64,000 bases of DNA from JBMNGO01 sp050949885. Its GTDB lineage: Bacteria; Bacillota; Syntrophomonadia; Syntrophomonadales; Syntrophomonadaceae. The DNA lies in NCBI GenBank assembly GCA_050949885.1, contig JBMNGO010000004.1, positions 62,001 to 126,000 on the forward strand, given 5' to 3'. Shown one piece after another: positions 35,042 through 44,231 of this stretch. Every line of letters begins with the position of its first letter. Within the stretch, counting starts at the first letter, position 1. The position numbers and the translations under genes were made by a program. The notes beneath the pieces were generated by a model. The model searched no databases. It was not told where the DNA came from and was given only the letters and a program-made list of their open reading frames with translations.

Positions 35042-37546
35042 TTGAATCATGATATTGTAGACTTACTCAATAACAAGATTCTCATACTTGATGGAGCCGT
35101 GGGTACTATGCTCCAGCAAGCAGGGATGAAACCGGGCCAATGTCCGGAGTTGTTTGGAGTCAATCATCCCGAAATACTTGCTGACATACATTATAATTAT
35201 CTGGAAGCTGGCTCAGATATTATTCAGACTAATACTTTCGGGGCCAATCGTTATAAGTTGGCAGAGTATGGTTTGGAAAATGAAGTGGCCGCTCTTAATG
35301 CGGAAGCGGTGGCAATTGCCAGAAAGGGCAGCAGAGGCCGCTGTATGGTAGCTGCCTCCATTGGCCCTACCGGAAAGATTTTGCAACCAATGGGGGACAC
35401 AGACTTTGACACTCTTTACCAGGTGTATAAAGAACAAGTGGTAGCCTGTGAAAAAGCCGGAGCAGATCTGCTCTCTCTGGAGACTTTTACCGATATTGGG
35501 GAAATGCGGGCTGCTCTTGTAGCGGCCCAGAGCAACACCTCTTTACCAATTATTGCCCATCTGACATTTGAAAACGGCGCCAGGACTATGATGGGAACCG
35601 ATCCTTTAACAGCCCTAATTATATTGGAAGGTTTTCAGCCTTTGGCCATGGGTGCCAACTGTTCCGGGGGAGCAGCGGAGCTGTTGCCGGTGATTGAAAT
35701 AATGGGCAGGTATACCAACTCGTTTATTTCTGTTGAACCCAATGCAGGTATGCCGCGCCTGGTAGACGGAATGACGGTGTTTCCTGATACCCCTGAAGAA
35801 ATGGCCGAGTACGCATTGCGGCTGTATGAAGCTGGTGCCAATATTATTGGCGGATGTTGCGGTACTACCCCGGAACATATTAGAGCCATAGCCAGAATTC
35901 TTAAGGGCCTCCCTCCCGTAAAGCGCAGTAATAGAGTATTGAGAGCCTTGGCCTCCCGGAGCCGGCATCAGTTGGTAGGGAAACCTTATCCCCTGGCCTA
36001 TATTGGGGAGAGGATTAACCCTACAGCCAGGAAAAAGCTGGCTGAAGAGATAAAAAAGGGACAAATGCAAATGGTGGTTGACGAAGCTCGCAAACAAGCT
36101 GCGGCTGGTGCGGGGATTCTTGACGTAAATATGGGGGTACCAGGCATTGATGAAGCCAACACCATGAAATTGGCGGTATTAGGCATTCAGGCAGCAGTTG
36201 ATCTGCCTCTGTCCATCGATTCAACTAGTACTGCCGCCATTGAAGAAGGGCTGAAGCATTTTGTGGGTCGCCCCTTAATAAACTCCACCACCGGTGAAGA
36301 AAAAAACCTGGAGGTTATACTGCCTCTAGCCAAGAAATATGGTGCGGCAGTTTTATGTCTTTGTATAGATGAAAAGGGTATACCCAAGCTGGCTGCAGAC
36401 AGACTGAAAATAGCTAAAAAGGTTTACCAAAGAGCCCTGGAGTACGGGTTAAGAAATGAGGATATTTTCATTGATTGTCTGGTCCAAACCGCCAGTGCTG
36501 AACAGTCACAGGTTATGGAAACTATAAAGGCCATGCAAATGGTTAAGGATAAACTAAATTTGGGGACGGTACTGGGAATCAGTAATGTTTCCCATGGGTT
36601 GCCAGCCCGCAGTCTTTTAAATTCTGCTTTTCTTTCCATGGCATGGGCGGCAGGTCTTGACCTGCCGATAATGAATCCCTTTGATGAGAAAATGATCCAG
36701 GTTACGCGGGCAGCAGCTGTCTTAATGAATAGAGATACCAATTGTCGGGAGTTTATTGAAGAATTTAAAGATTATAATACACAGGGCGGTGTTTCGTCTG
36801 GTACGGTGCGGCATGAAATATGTTTATCCTGTAATATCCCTGGTCTTATCGGACCTGAAAAGGAGTTGCCCAAAAAGCCAGAGGATACAACTGTCCAAGA
36901 AGAAGCTTCTTCAATACAAAAGAGAATACAAAAGGCTGTCCTGGAGGGAAGCAAGGATATAATTGAGGAATTGATCCTAAAAGCTCTTGGTGAGGAAAAA
37001 ATACCGGCGGAAGAAATTCTCAACCAGGCACTAGTGCCTGGTATTGAGCAGGCTGGAGAGCTTTATGAACGGAAGCAATATTTCTTGCCCCAGCTTATGT
37101 TGGCCGGCGAGGCCATGAAAACGGCTTTCCACGTAATAAAACCTTATCTATCCGAGAAATCGGCTAAGGCCCGAGGAAAAGTGATTATGGCTACCGTTGA
37201 GGGAGATATTCACGACATAGGTAAAAATATTGTTTGCGTTCTATTGGAGAATTACGGATTCCAGGTTATCGACCTGGGCAAGGATGTGAAAGCCCAGACT
37301 ATCCTGGATACTGCTGAAAAAGAAGATGCTGATATTATTGGATTAAGTGCTTTGATGACTACTACCATGCCCAATATGATACCTGTTATAAGTGGAGCAA
37401 AAGAACGGGGACTAAGCTGCAAGATAATGGTAGGAGGAGCTGTGATGACGGAGGAATATGCCATGAGTATAGGGGCTGATGCATATTCCCGGGATGCCCG
37501 GGATGCTGTTGTTGCAGCCCAGAGACTAGTTGAAAAGGGGAGGTAA
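35042..37546 (+). CDS. metH: Cobalamin-dependent methionine synthase, no reactivation domain
   Basis: Transfers methyl from methyltetrahydrofolate via cobalamin to homocysteine. 834 residues, versus about 1200 for E. coli MetH. Homocysteine/zinc domain (GAVGTML, GANCSGG near 206, GGCCGTTPEH near 271), pterin-binding domain (ERINPTARKK, LPLSIDSTS), and a C-terminal B12 domain with DIHDIGKN (Asp722, His724, Gly727). The SAM-dependent activation domain is absent, as in many anaerobes. First gene after the S-box. TTG start with GGGGAGGAGGGG upstream. Confidence 0.95.
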   Translation: MNHDIVDLLNNKILILDGAVGTMLQQAGMKPGQCPELFGVNHPEILADIHYNYLEAGSDIIQTNTFGANRYKLAEYGLENEVAALNAEAVAIARKGSRGRCMVAASIGPTGKILQPMGDTDFDTLYQVYKEQVVACEKAGADLLSLETFTDIGEMRAALVAAQSNTSLPIIAHLTFENGARTMMGTDPLTALIILEGFQPLAMGANCSGGAAELLPVIEIMGRYTNSFISVEPNAGMPRLVDGMTVFPDTPEEMAEYALRLYEAGANIIGGCCGTTPEHIRAIARILKGLPPVKRSNRVLRALASRSRHQLVGKPYPLAYIGERINPTARKKLAEEIKKGQMQMVVDEARKQAAAGAGILDVNMGVPGIDEANTMKLAVLGIQAAVDLPLSIDSTSTAAIEEGLKHFVGRPLINSTTGEEKNLEVILPLAKKYGAAVLCLCIDEKGIPKLAADRLKIAKKVYQRALEYGLRNEDIFIDCLVQTASAEQSQVMETIKAMQMVKDKLNLGTVLGISNVSHGLPARSLLNSAFLSMAWAAGLDLPIMNPFDEKMIQVTRAAAVLMNRDTNCREFIEEFKDYNTQGGVSSGTVRHEICLSCNIPGLIGPEKELPKKPEDTTVQEEASSIQKRIQKAVLEGSKDIIEELILKALGEEKIPAEEILNQALVPGIEQAGELYERKQYFLPQLMLAGEAMKTAFHVIKPYLSEKSAKARGKVIMATVEGDIHDIGKNIVCVLLENYGFQVIDLGKDVKAQTILDTAEKEDADIIGLSALMTTTMPNMIPVISGAKERGLSCKIMVGGAVMTEEYAMSIGADAYSRDARDAVVAAQRLVEKGR

Positions 37547-37549
37547 ATC

Positions 37550-38788
37550 ATGGCTTATAGGAAAACCTATGAAGAAATCAATGCCAGAATAAAAAAAGGA
37601 GAAGCGGTTGTTGTCACTGCCGAGGAAGTAATTGATATTGTAGAAGAAAAAGGCCTGGAAAAAGCGGCTAAAGAAATAGATGTGGTGACTACAGGCACCT
37701 TCGGGCCCATGTGTTCATCGGGGGCATTCATAAATTTCGGCCATTCCCAGCCCAGAATCAAAATGAAAAAAGTATGGCTCAATGGAGTAGAAGCTTACTC
37801 GGGTATTGCGGCTGTTGATGCCTATATCGGGGCCGCCCAGCTCCCCGAAACCGATCCTGAGAACAAGGTGTACCCAGGGAAATTCACCTATGGGGGAGCA
37901 CACGTTATACACGATCTAGTGGCCAGAAAGGAAATCAGGTTGGAAGCTGTTGCTTATGGAACAGATTGCTATCCTAATCAGAAAGTCGACACCATAATAA
38001 CCCTTGATGATGTTAATGAAGCTTTTCTGTTTAACCCTCGGAACTGTTATCAGAACTACAACTGTGCCGTTAATCTGGGTGACCGGAATTTATACACTTA
38101 TATGGGAATTTTGAAACCTAAACTGGGAAATGCTGCCTATTCTACATCCGGCCAATTAAGCCCATTGCTGAATGATCCTTATTATAAGACCATTGGAATA
38201 GGGACCAGGGTCTTCCTGGGCGGTGGTATTGGTTATGTAGCATGGAATGGCACCCAGCATCATCCCAATGTGCAAAGAGGAGAAACCGGGGTGCCGATGG
38301 TTCCCGCAGGAACCCTTTCATTAATAGGGGATTTAAAACAAATGGACCCCAATTGGCTGGTGGGTTTGAGCTATATTGGGTACGGGGCTACCCTGGCGGT
38401 GGGAGTGGGAATTCCCATTCCTATTCTGGATGAAGAAATCCTGCATTATGCTGCTGTTAAAGATGAAGATATTTATTGCCCCATTGTTGATTTTAATGAA
38501 GGATATCCCTACGGTAAAACCATTGACCTGGGTTTTGCCAACTTTAAGGAACTAAAGAGCGGGAAGATTATCGTTAGGGGGAAAGAAGTAAAAACAACAC
38601 CGCAGTCCAGTTATCCCAGAGCCAGGCAAATTGCCGAAATATTAAAACAGTGGATCAAAGCCGGAAAATTCGAAATATCAGTGCCAGTTGCCACTATTCC
38701 TTCCGCAGATGCAAATATTGAGTTTAAATCTATTCCTCAAAGAACGCCTAACGGGATACTACTGAACGGAAGAGATAGGAGGAATTAA
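37550..38788 (+). CDS. L-aspartate semialdehyde sulfurtransferase (HcyBio/DUF39)
   Basis: Homologous by family to the methanogen protein (MA1821 class, COG1900) needed to make homocysteine from aspartate semialdehyde and sulfide. 412 residues. Family blocks: TTGTFGPMCSSGAFINFGHSQP in short pieces, TDCYPNQ, FNPRNCYQNYNC, FLGGGIGYVAWNGTQHHP, and IPILDEEIL. Conserved Cys residues fit a sulfur-carrier role. It starts 4 bp after metH and 2 bp before the NIL ferredoxin. No metA/metB/metY homologue appears in the operon. Confidence 0.9.
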   Translation: MAYRKTYEEINARIKKGEAVVVTAEEVIDIVEEKGLEKAAKEIDVVTTGTFGPMCSSGAFINFGHSQPRIKMKKVWLNGVEAYSGIAAVDAYIGAAQLPETDPENKVYPGKFTYGGAHVIHDLVARKEIRLEAVAYGTDCYPNQKVDTIITLDDVNEAFLFNPRNCYQNYNCAVNLGDRNLYTYMGILKPKLGNAAYSTSGQLSPLLNDPYYKTIGIGTRVFLGGGIGYVAWNGTQHHPNVQRGETGVPMVPAGTLSLIGDLKQMDPNWLVGLSYIGYGATLAVGVGIPIPILDEEILHYAAVKDEDIYCPIVDFNEGYPYGKTIDLGFANFKELKSGKIIVRGKEVKTTPQSSYPRARQIAEILKQWIKAGKFEISVPVATIPSADANIEFKSIPQRTPNGILLNGRDRRN

Positions 38789-38789
38789 C

Positions 38790-39212
38790 ATGAAAAACAA
38801 GGTGGTATGCTATTTTTCAGCTTCTCAATCGGAACAACCGATAATATACCGCTTGGTAAGAAACTACGACCTTATTATAAATATCTTAAAAGCAGATATT
38901 AATCCTCAAAAAGAGGGATATCTGGTTGTGGAACTGGAAGGTGAAAAGGCTAAATATGAGGAAGGAATCAACTTCCTCAAAAATCTTGGGGTGGTGGTAG
39001 AACCTCTCAGCGAGACCATAATCTGGAAGGAGGATACCTGCATTCAGTGCGGGGCTTGTGCCTCTTTTTGCCCCACTGAGGCGTTGGCCATAAACAGGGA
39101 GACTATGATCATCTCCTTTGACAATTCCAAATGTGTTATCTGTGGAATGTGCCTGGATTGTTGCCCCACCAGGGCAATTGTCCTCCATTTTGAGGTCAGG
39201 GAGGCCGTATAA
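38790..39212 (+). CDS. NIL-domain 2[4Fe-4S] ferredoxin, partner of the HcyBio enzyme
   Basis: 140 residues. N-terminal NIL (substrate-binding ACT-like) domain (SEQPIIYRLVRNYDLIINILKA), C-terminal two-cluster ferredoxin with CIQCGACASFCP and CVICGMCLDCCP. Equals the MA1822 arrangement reported in Methanosarcina, where it supports sulfide incorporation into homocysteine. It is 2 bp after the HcyBio gene and 6 bp before the UPF0280 gene. Confidence 0.92.
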   Translation: MKNKVVCYFSASQSEQPIIYRLVRNYDLIINILKADINPQKEGYLVVELEGEKAKYEEGINFLKNLGVVVEPLSETIIWKEDTCIQCGACASFCPTEALAINRETMIISFDNSKCVICGMCLDCCPTRAIVLHFEVREAV

Positions 39213-39218
39213 TTTGGT

Positions 39219-39989
39219 ATGGTTGCAGATGGAAGCGGGGAGTACAACCAGCGGAGTTATCGCATGCTGCATAAGGCCAGGGATTTGCAGTATTTTACCG
39301 TTAAAGTAAAAGATAGTGACCTGGCCATCGGGGTGGATGCCGACAGTTTTGCAGACAACTTGTTGCCCTATTGTCACCAAGTGCTTACTTCCCTTAGGGG
39401 AGGCCTTGAAGAATATTTAAAACTGCATCCCCAATTCCGGTACTCTTTTACTCCAGTAGAGGCTTATCCAAACGCTCCGCCGGTTGCTCAGGAAATGGCC
39501 AAAGCAGCAGCCATGGCTGGAGTAGGGCCCATGGCTGCCGTAGCCGGGGCTTTTGCCGCTGCTATAGGTCAACTTCTCCTCTCCAAGGTTAAAGAGGTAG
39601 TAGTGGAAAATGGGGGAGATATTTTTTTATCTGCCCGGCGCACTCGAACCGTTGCCGTATTTGCTGGTGAATCCAGGTTTAGTTATAAAATAGGTATATT
39701 GGTTAAGCCAGAGGAAACACCCCTGGGAATATGTACTTCATCAGGTACTGTAGGCCACAGTGTAAGCTTCGGTAAAGCTGATGCAGTGGTCATAAAAGGG
39801 GTACCTGCTGCACTGGCCGATGCAGTTGCTACTGGTGCTGCCAATTTTGTTAAAACTGAAGAGGATGTGAGTAAAGCTATTGCTTACGCCCGCAGAATAA
39901 GTGGTGTAACCGGAATAATGGCTATTAAAAGGGACAAAATGGCTGTATGGGGAGAGATGGAAATAGTTCCTATTTCTAGGGAGGAATGA
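39219..39989 (+). CDS. UPF0280 family protein (COG2122), sulfide assimilation
   Basis: 256 residues of the ApbE-like UPF0280 family. Blocks: YRMLHKARDLQYFTVKVKDSDLAIGVD, MAAVAGAFAAAIGQLLL and TSSGTVGHSVSFGKADAV (read as separate pieces). In Methanosarcina the homologue MA1715 is reported to aid efficient sulfide assimilation together with the HcyBio/NIL pair. Here all three genes are adjacent, which supports a common job. The start is 6 bp after the ferredoxin. Confidence 0.9.
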   Translation: MVADGSGEYNQRSYRMLHKARDLQYFTVKVKDSDLAIGVDADSFADNLLPYCHQVLTSLRGGLEEYLKLHPQFRYSFTPVEAYPNAPPVAQEMAKAAAMAGVGPMAAVAGAFAAAIGQLLLSKVKEVVVENGGDIFLSARRTRTVAVFAGESRFSYKIGILVKPEETPLGICTSSGTVGHSVSFGKADAVVIKGVPAALADAVATGAANFVKTEEDVSKAIAYARRISGVTGIMAIKRDKMAVWGEMEIVPISREE

Positions 39990-39992
39990 TAG

Positions 39993-40910
39993 ATGAAAGT
40001 GGTAAATAGTATTCTGGAATTGATTGGCGCGACTCCCATTGTGCGTTTGAATAATATGGCAGAACCGGATTCAGCCCAGGTATATGTAAAACTGGAATCC
40101 TTTAACCCAGCCGGTAGTATTAAGGATCGGCCCGGGCTGTACATGATAGAACAGGCAGAGGCCAGGGGAACGCTAAAAAAGGGATCAATAATCCTTGAAG
40201 CCACCAGCGGCAATACCGGGTTGGGGTTGGCTATGGCGGCCGCTATTAAGGGATATCCTCTTGTGATAATAATGCCGGAAAATATGAGCGAGGAAAGGAA
40301 AAAAATTCTTAAAGCCTATGGGGCTCAGCTAATATTAAGCCCGGCCCAGGAAGGGATGCCTGGAGCAGTGGCCTTGGCTGAAAAGATGGCTGCTTCTGAT
40401 TCCAGATACTTCTGGGTGAGACAGTTTAATAATGAAGATAATGTGAAATGTCATCAGGTATCTACAGCAGAAGAAATATACCAACAGATGGGGGAAGATT
40501 TAGCTGCTGTAGTCAGCGGGGTTGGCAGTGGCGGCACAATTACCGGGATAGCTTCCGTCTTAAAGGAGAAAATCCCAGGAATTCAGGTCATTGCAGTGGA
40601 GCCAGCAAATTCCGCCGTATTGAGCGGAAAAACTGCTGGAATTCATAAAATTCAGGGAATTGGTGCAGGATTTATTCCTGCAGTGTTGAATATTGGTTTA
40701 ATTGATAAAATAATATGTGTAGATGATGATAAAGCAATTACAACTTGCCGTATATTAGCCTGCAAGGAAGCATTATTGCTGGGTATTTCCTCAGGCGCTG
40801 CCATTTATGCTGCTCTTGAATTGGCAAAAGAAATAGGAAAAAATAAAAAGATCCTTGCCATTGCGCCAGATGGAGCCGAAAAGTATATGTCAACTGAACT
40901 GTTTGCTTAA
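39993..40910 (+). CDS. cysK: Cysteine synthase (O-acetylserine sulfhydrylase)
   Basis: PLP enzyme making cysteine from O-acetylserine and sulfide. 305 residues. PLP lysine in GSIKDRPG (Lys44), substrate loop TSGNTG, PLP phosphate loop GVGSGGTITG, and GISSGAA near the end. It is 3 bp after the UPF0280 gene, inside the S-box operon, so both sulfide-fixing routes share SAM control. CysM or a related activity remains possible. Confidence 0.93.
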   Translation: MKVVNSILELIGATPIVRLNNMAEPDSAQVYVKLESFNPAGSIKDRPGLYMIEQAEARGTLKKGSIILEATSGNTGLGLAMAAAIKGYPLVIIMPENMSEERKKILKAYGAQLILSPAQEGMPGAVALAEKMAASDSRYFWVRQFNNEDNVKCHQVSTAEEIYQQMGEDLAAVVSGVGSGGTITGIASVLKEKIPGIQVIAVEPANSAVLSGKTAGIHKIQGIGAGFIPAVLNIGLIDKIICVDDDKAITTCRILACKEALLLGISSGAAIYAALELAKEIGKNKKILAIAPDGAEKYMSTELFA

Positions 40911-40926
40911 AAAGGGGGAGAAACGG

Positions 40927-41667
40927 ATGAATCCTGAGGTTGTGGTTAATCACCTGGTGGACTGGTTAAGAGAAAAGGTAAATGAGGCCGGTAAAAAGGG
41001 CGTTGTGCTTGGAGTCAGCGGTGGAGTTGACTCGGCAGTGGCCGCAGTTATTGCTAAAAAGGCTTTTCCAGATAATTGCCGGGCCCTCTTGCTTCCTATT
41101 GGAAATAATATGTCTGACCGGATATATAGCACCGTTGTGGTTGAGCAGTTTAACATTCCTTATACTATAGTTGAGCTTGACAATGTCTATAAACTTCTGG
41201 TGACATTATTGGAGTCGTATATTAAGCTCAAAGACCATGAGCGAATCTTACTAAATGCCAACATTAAACCCAGACTCAGGATGCTGACTTTGTACTATTC
41301 AGCTCAAGCCAGAAATTATCTGGTTTTAGGCACCAATAACAAGAGCGAAATTATTACTGGCTATACTACCAAGTATGGAGATAGTGCTGTAGATTTGCAG
41401 CTTTTGGGTGATTTTCTAAAAACCGAAGTTTTTGAACTAGCCAGGTACTTGAAAATCCCCCGGGCAATCATCAAGAGACCGCCATCGGGTGGCTTGTGGC
41501 CGGGTCAGGTAGATGAGGAAGAGATGGGTGTAACCTATCAACAACTGGATAGATATTTGCAGTCAGGAGAAGGGGAACCTGAAGTCGTTGAGATCATTGA
41601 AAAAATGATAGCAAAAGGAGCGCATAAGCGGGAAATGCCCCCGGTGGCTGTAGTACCTCGTTATTGA
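40927..41667 (+). CDS. nadE: NAD+ synthetase, ammonia-dependent
   Basis: Amidates deamido-NAD+. 246 residues from the ATG at 40927 (MNPEVVVNHLVDW), which has AAAGGGGGAG upstream. PP-loop GVSGGVDSAVAAV, LGTNNKSEIITGYTTKYGD and PPSGGLWPGQVDEEEMG match NadE. No glutaminase domain. It is 16 bp after cysK, so it rides on the S-box transcript; a metabolic reason is not obvious. Confidence 0.9.
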   Translation: MNPEVVVNHLVDWLREKVNEAGKKGVVLGVSGGVDSAVAAVIAKKAFPDNCRALLLPIGNNMSDRIYSTVVVEQFNIPYTIVELDNVYKLLVTLLESYIKLKDHERILLNANIKPRLRMLTLYYSAQARNYLVLGTNNKSEIITGYTTKYGDSAVDLQLLGDFLKTEVFELARYLKIPRAIIKRPPSGGLWPGQVDEEEMGVTYQQLDRYLQSGEGEPEVVEIIEKMIAKGAHKREMPPVAVVPRY

Positions 41668-41706
41668 GCCAAGTGATAAAATGATAGATGACTGGCGGTA
41701 ATTTGA

Positions 41707-41746
41707 GCAGAATAATCTATAAGTAGATATTCTGCTGAGTTTTTTC
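41707..41746 (+). terminator. Terminator at the end of the S-box operon
   Basis: GCAGAATAATCTA pairs with TAGATATTCTGC with one bulged base, TAAG loop, followed by TGAGTTTTTT. Confidence 0.75.
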
Positions 41747-41796
41747 TGTAGCTGTTTTTCTTTCCAGTGCCAAAGTAATAATTAGGGAGGAATTTT

Positions 41797-42558
41797 ATGA
41801 GTGGACATTCCAAATGGGCAAATATCAAGCACAAGAAAGCGCGTTCGGATGAGAAAAAAGGAAAAGAATTTACTAAAATTGCCAAAGAAATTACTATTGC
41901 AGTTCGCACCGGAGGTAGCGGAGATCCCGAGGCTAATTCAAAACTAAAACTGGCTATACAAAAGGCTAAAACTATAAACATGCCTAATGACAATATCAGC
42001 AGGGCCATAAAAAAGGGAATGGGTGAAACCGAAGGCGAAACCTATGAAGAAATTATTTATGAAGGTTATGCTCCGGGCGGAATTGCAGTAATGCTGAATA
42101 TTGCCACTGATAATCGCAACCGTACTGCTTCCGAAATCAGGCATCTTTTTTCTAAAAACGGTGGTAATTTAGGCGAGGCAGGCTGTGTTGCCTGGATGTT
42201 CCGAAGAGCAGGATTGATTAGCATAAATAAAGAAAACCTTCATATGGATGAAGAAGAGTTTATGTTAAAGGTATTGGATTTGGGCGCTGACGATATAAGG
42301 GATGAAGAAGACGGTATTGTTGAGGTAATTACAACTCCAGAGGCCTTTTTGGAGGTTAAAGATAGCCTGGAAAAAGACGGCATTGTTTTAGACAGTGCTG
42401 ATATAGTCATGCTTCCTGAAAACACAGTAGAGGTAAATGATTCTGATACTGTGCTAAAAATAATGAAGCTGGTTGATCTCCTTGAGGATCATGATGATGT
42501 CCAAAATGTTTATACCAACCTTTCAATTCCTGATGAAGTCCTGGAACAGTTGTCGTAG
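41797..42558 (+). CDS. yebC: YebC/TACO1 family translation-associated protein
   Basis: 253 residues. Family signature MSGHSKWANIKHKKARSDEKKG and GYAPGGIAVMLNIATDNRNRTASEIRHLFSKNGGNLG in short blocks. Once annotated as a transcription regulator; recent work links the family to translation of proline stretches. TAGGGAGG ribosome site. Monocistronic here. Confidence 0.94.
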   Translation: MSGHSKWANIKHKKARSDEKKGKEFTKIAKEITIAVRTGGSGDPEANSKLKLAIQKAKTINMPNDNISRAIKKGMGETEGETYEEIIYEGYAPGGIAVMLNIATDNRNRTASEIRHLFSKNGGNLGEAGCVAWMFRRAGLISINKENLHMDEEEFMLKVLDLGADDIRDEEDGIVEVITTPEAFLEVKDSLEKDGIVLDSADIVMLPENTVEVNDSDTVLKIMKLVDLLEDHDDVQNVYTNLSIPDEVLEQLS

Positions 42559-42711
42559 TGTTATCCCACTTATCATCTGCTCAAAAGATTTTTTCTTAAT
42601 AAAAACCAAATAATTGTTAGAGCAAAAACAGGATTTTTTTGCTAATATAGTATATATAATTAGTGCTTTTTGTATAAAAAGTGTAGCATAATGCGTAATT
42701 GGATGGTGAGT

Positions 42712-43353
42712 ATGATTGCATTAAATGAACGGCAGGAAAGGATTCTGGAAATAGTAAAAAAATACGGCCCCATAACCGGAGAAAAGATTTCCGAAGTTCT
42801 CAATGTAACCAGAGCAGCCCTTCGGCCAGATTTGGCGGTTTTGACGATGTCTGGTTTTTTGGAAGCCAAGCCCAGGGTAGGTTATACATTTCGAACAGAA
42901 AAAATGGAAAACCAGATTAAAAAGGTTTTAAGTCAGTACTTAGTAAGGGATATCCAGTCAATGCCGGTTATAGTTAAACAAGATTGCAGTATATATGATG
43001 CTATAGTCACATTGTTTATTGAAGATACCGGCAGTATTTTTGTAGTTGATGAGGAAAACTCTTTGGTAGGTGTAGTATCCCGCAAAGACTTGCTCAAAAC
43101 AACTCTGGGGCATGGAGATATCCACAAGGTACCAGTCAGTGTTATAATGACTAGGATGCCGAATGTTATTACCGTAGCCCTGGATGAAACAGTTGCCGAA
43201 ACGGTAAGAAAACTGGTGGAACATGAAGTGGATAGCTTGCCGGTTGTAAAATCTTTTGTTAATTCCCAAGGTGCAGAAAAAATGGAGGTAGTTGGTAAGG
43301 TTACCAAGACCAATTTAGCCAGATTTTTATTAGATCTTTTGAAAAGTAACTAA
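42712..43353 (+). CDS. ccpN: CcpN-type transcriptional repressor with CBS domains
   Basis: About 213 residues. N-terminal helix-turn-helix (RQERILEIVKKYGPITGEKISEVLNVTRAALRPDLAVLTM) followed by two CBS domains (VRDIQSMPVIVKQD, VSVIMTRMPNVITV, VVDEENSLVGVVSRKDLLK). CcpN represses gluconeogenic genes in Bacillus and adjoins the ppsR homologue there too. The ATG at 42712 (MIALNERQE) is chosen over the upstream ATGs, with GGATGGTG just before. It lies before ppsR, so it probably controls ppdK or itself. Confidence 0.87.
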   Translation: MIALNERQERILEIVKKYGPITGEKISEVLNVTRAALRPDLAVLTMSGFLEAKPRVGYTFRTEKMENQIKKVLSQYLVRDIQSMPVIVKQDCSIYDAIVTLFIEDTGSIFVVDEENSLVGVVSRKDLLKTTLGHGDIHKVPVSVIMTRMPNVITVALDETVAETVRKLVEHEVDSLPVVKSFVNSQGAEKMEVVGKVTKTNLARFLLDLLKSN

Positions 43354-43409
43354 GCCAGAATAACCTAGGTTCTTATTTGGCATATAGTCCAAAACAAGGG
43401 GGTAATGTT

Positions 43410-44231
43410 TTGTCCAACCACTTACCTGGGGTCTATATTGTTTCTGATTCCATTGGAGAAACAGCGGAAATGGTAGTAAGAGCAGCTGCCAGCCAATTCA
43501 ATTCCGGAGGAATAGAGATACGGCGGGTCCCTAATATTTCTGACTTTGATACCCTGGATGAGGTTGTTCACCAGGCTCGTGAAAAAAATTGCATAATAGC
43601 TTACACTCTGGTAGTTGATGAGCTTGCCGAATATCTTAAGGAAAAGGCCAGTGAAGCCGGGGTGGTTTGTGTTGACGTAATTAGTCCGGTTATAGATGCG
43701 CTAAAAAGAGCCAGCCAGATAGAACCAAAGAGAGAAGCTGGATTATTGCGGAAACTGGATGAGATGTATTATCGGCGGGTGGAAGCAGTAGAATTTGCTG
43801 TTCGTTATGACGATGGCAAAGACCCGCGGGGAATTGAGCTGGCAGATATTGTGCTGGTAGGAGTATCCAGAACCTCTAAAACACCTTTATCCATGTATTT
43901 AGCACATAAGAGGGTCAAGGTGGCTAATGTACCTTTAGTTCCTGAGGTTACCCCGCCTGATGAACTGTTCCAGGCAGAGAGGGGAAAAGTAATCGGGCTT
44001 ATCATTCGCCCAGAACAACTAACCCAGATCCGGGCCGAGAGGCTAAAGACCCTGGGATTAAAGGGTCAGGCAAGTTATGCCAATCATAATCGTATTCTTG
44101 AGGAACTGGAATATGCCAGTGGTATAATGAAAAGGTTGGGCTGTCCTGTTATAGACGTAACAAATAAGGCAGTAGAGGAAACCGCAAGCAAAATTCTGGA
44201 AATTTATTATAGGAGGTTAAGTAATGTCTGA
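43410..44231 (+). CDS. ppsR: PPDK/PEP synthase regulatory protein (DUF299)
   Basis: Bifunctional ADP-dependent kinase / phosphate-dependent phosphorylase that switches PPDK off and on by phosphorylating a catalytic-loop Thr. About 273 residues. Nucleotide motif GVSRTSKTPLSMYLA and VSDSIGETAEMVVRA near the N-terminus. TTG at 43410 (MSNHLPGVYIVSD) has AGGGGGT upstream. Overlaps ppdK by 8 bp, its predicted target. Confidence 0.92.
   Translation: MSNHLPGVYIVSDSIGETAEMVVRAAASQFNSGGIEIRRVPNISDFDTLDEVVHQAREKNCIIAYTLVVDELAEYLKEKASEAGVVCVDVISPVIDALKRASQIEPKREAGLLRKLDEMYYRRVEAVEFAVRYDDGKDPRGIELADIVLVGVSRTSKTPLSMYLAHKRVKVANVPLVPEVTPPDELFQAERGKVIGLIIRPEQLTQIRAERLKTLGLKGQASYANHNRILEELEYASGIMKRLGCPVIDVTNKAVEETASKILEIYYRRLSNV

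Noticed and set aside
35615..36097. 160-residue open frame on the - strand
   Set aside because: It is opposite the confirmed metH reading frame and lacks any coherent protein features.
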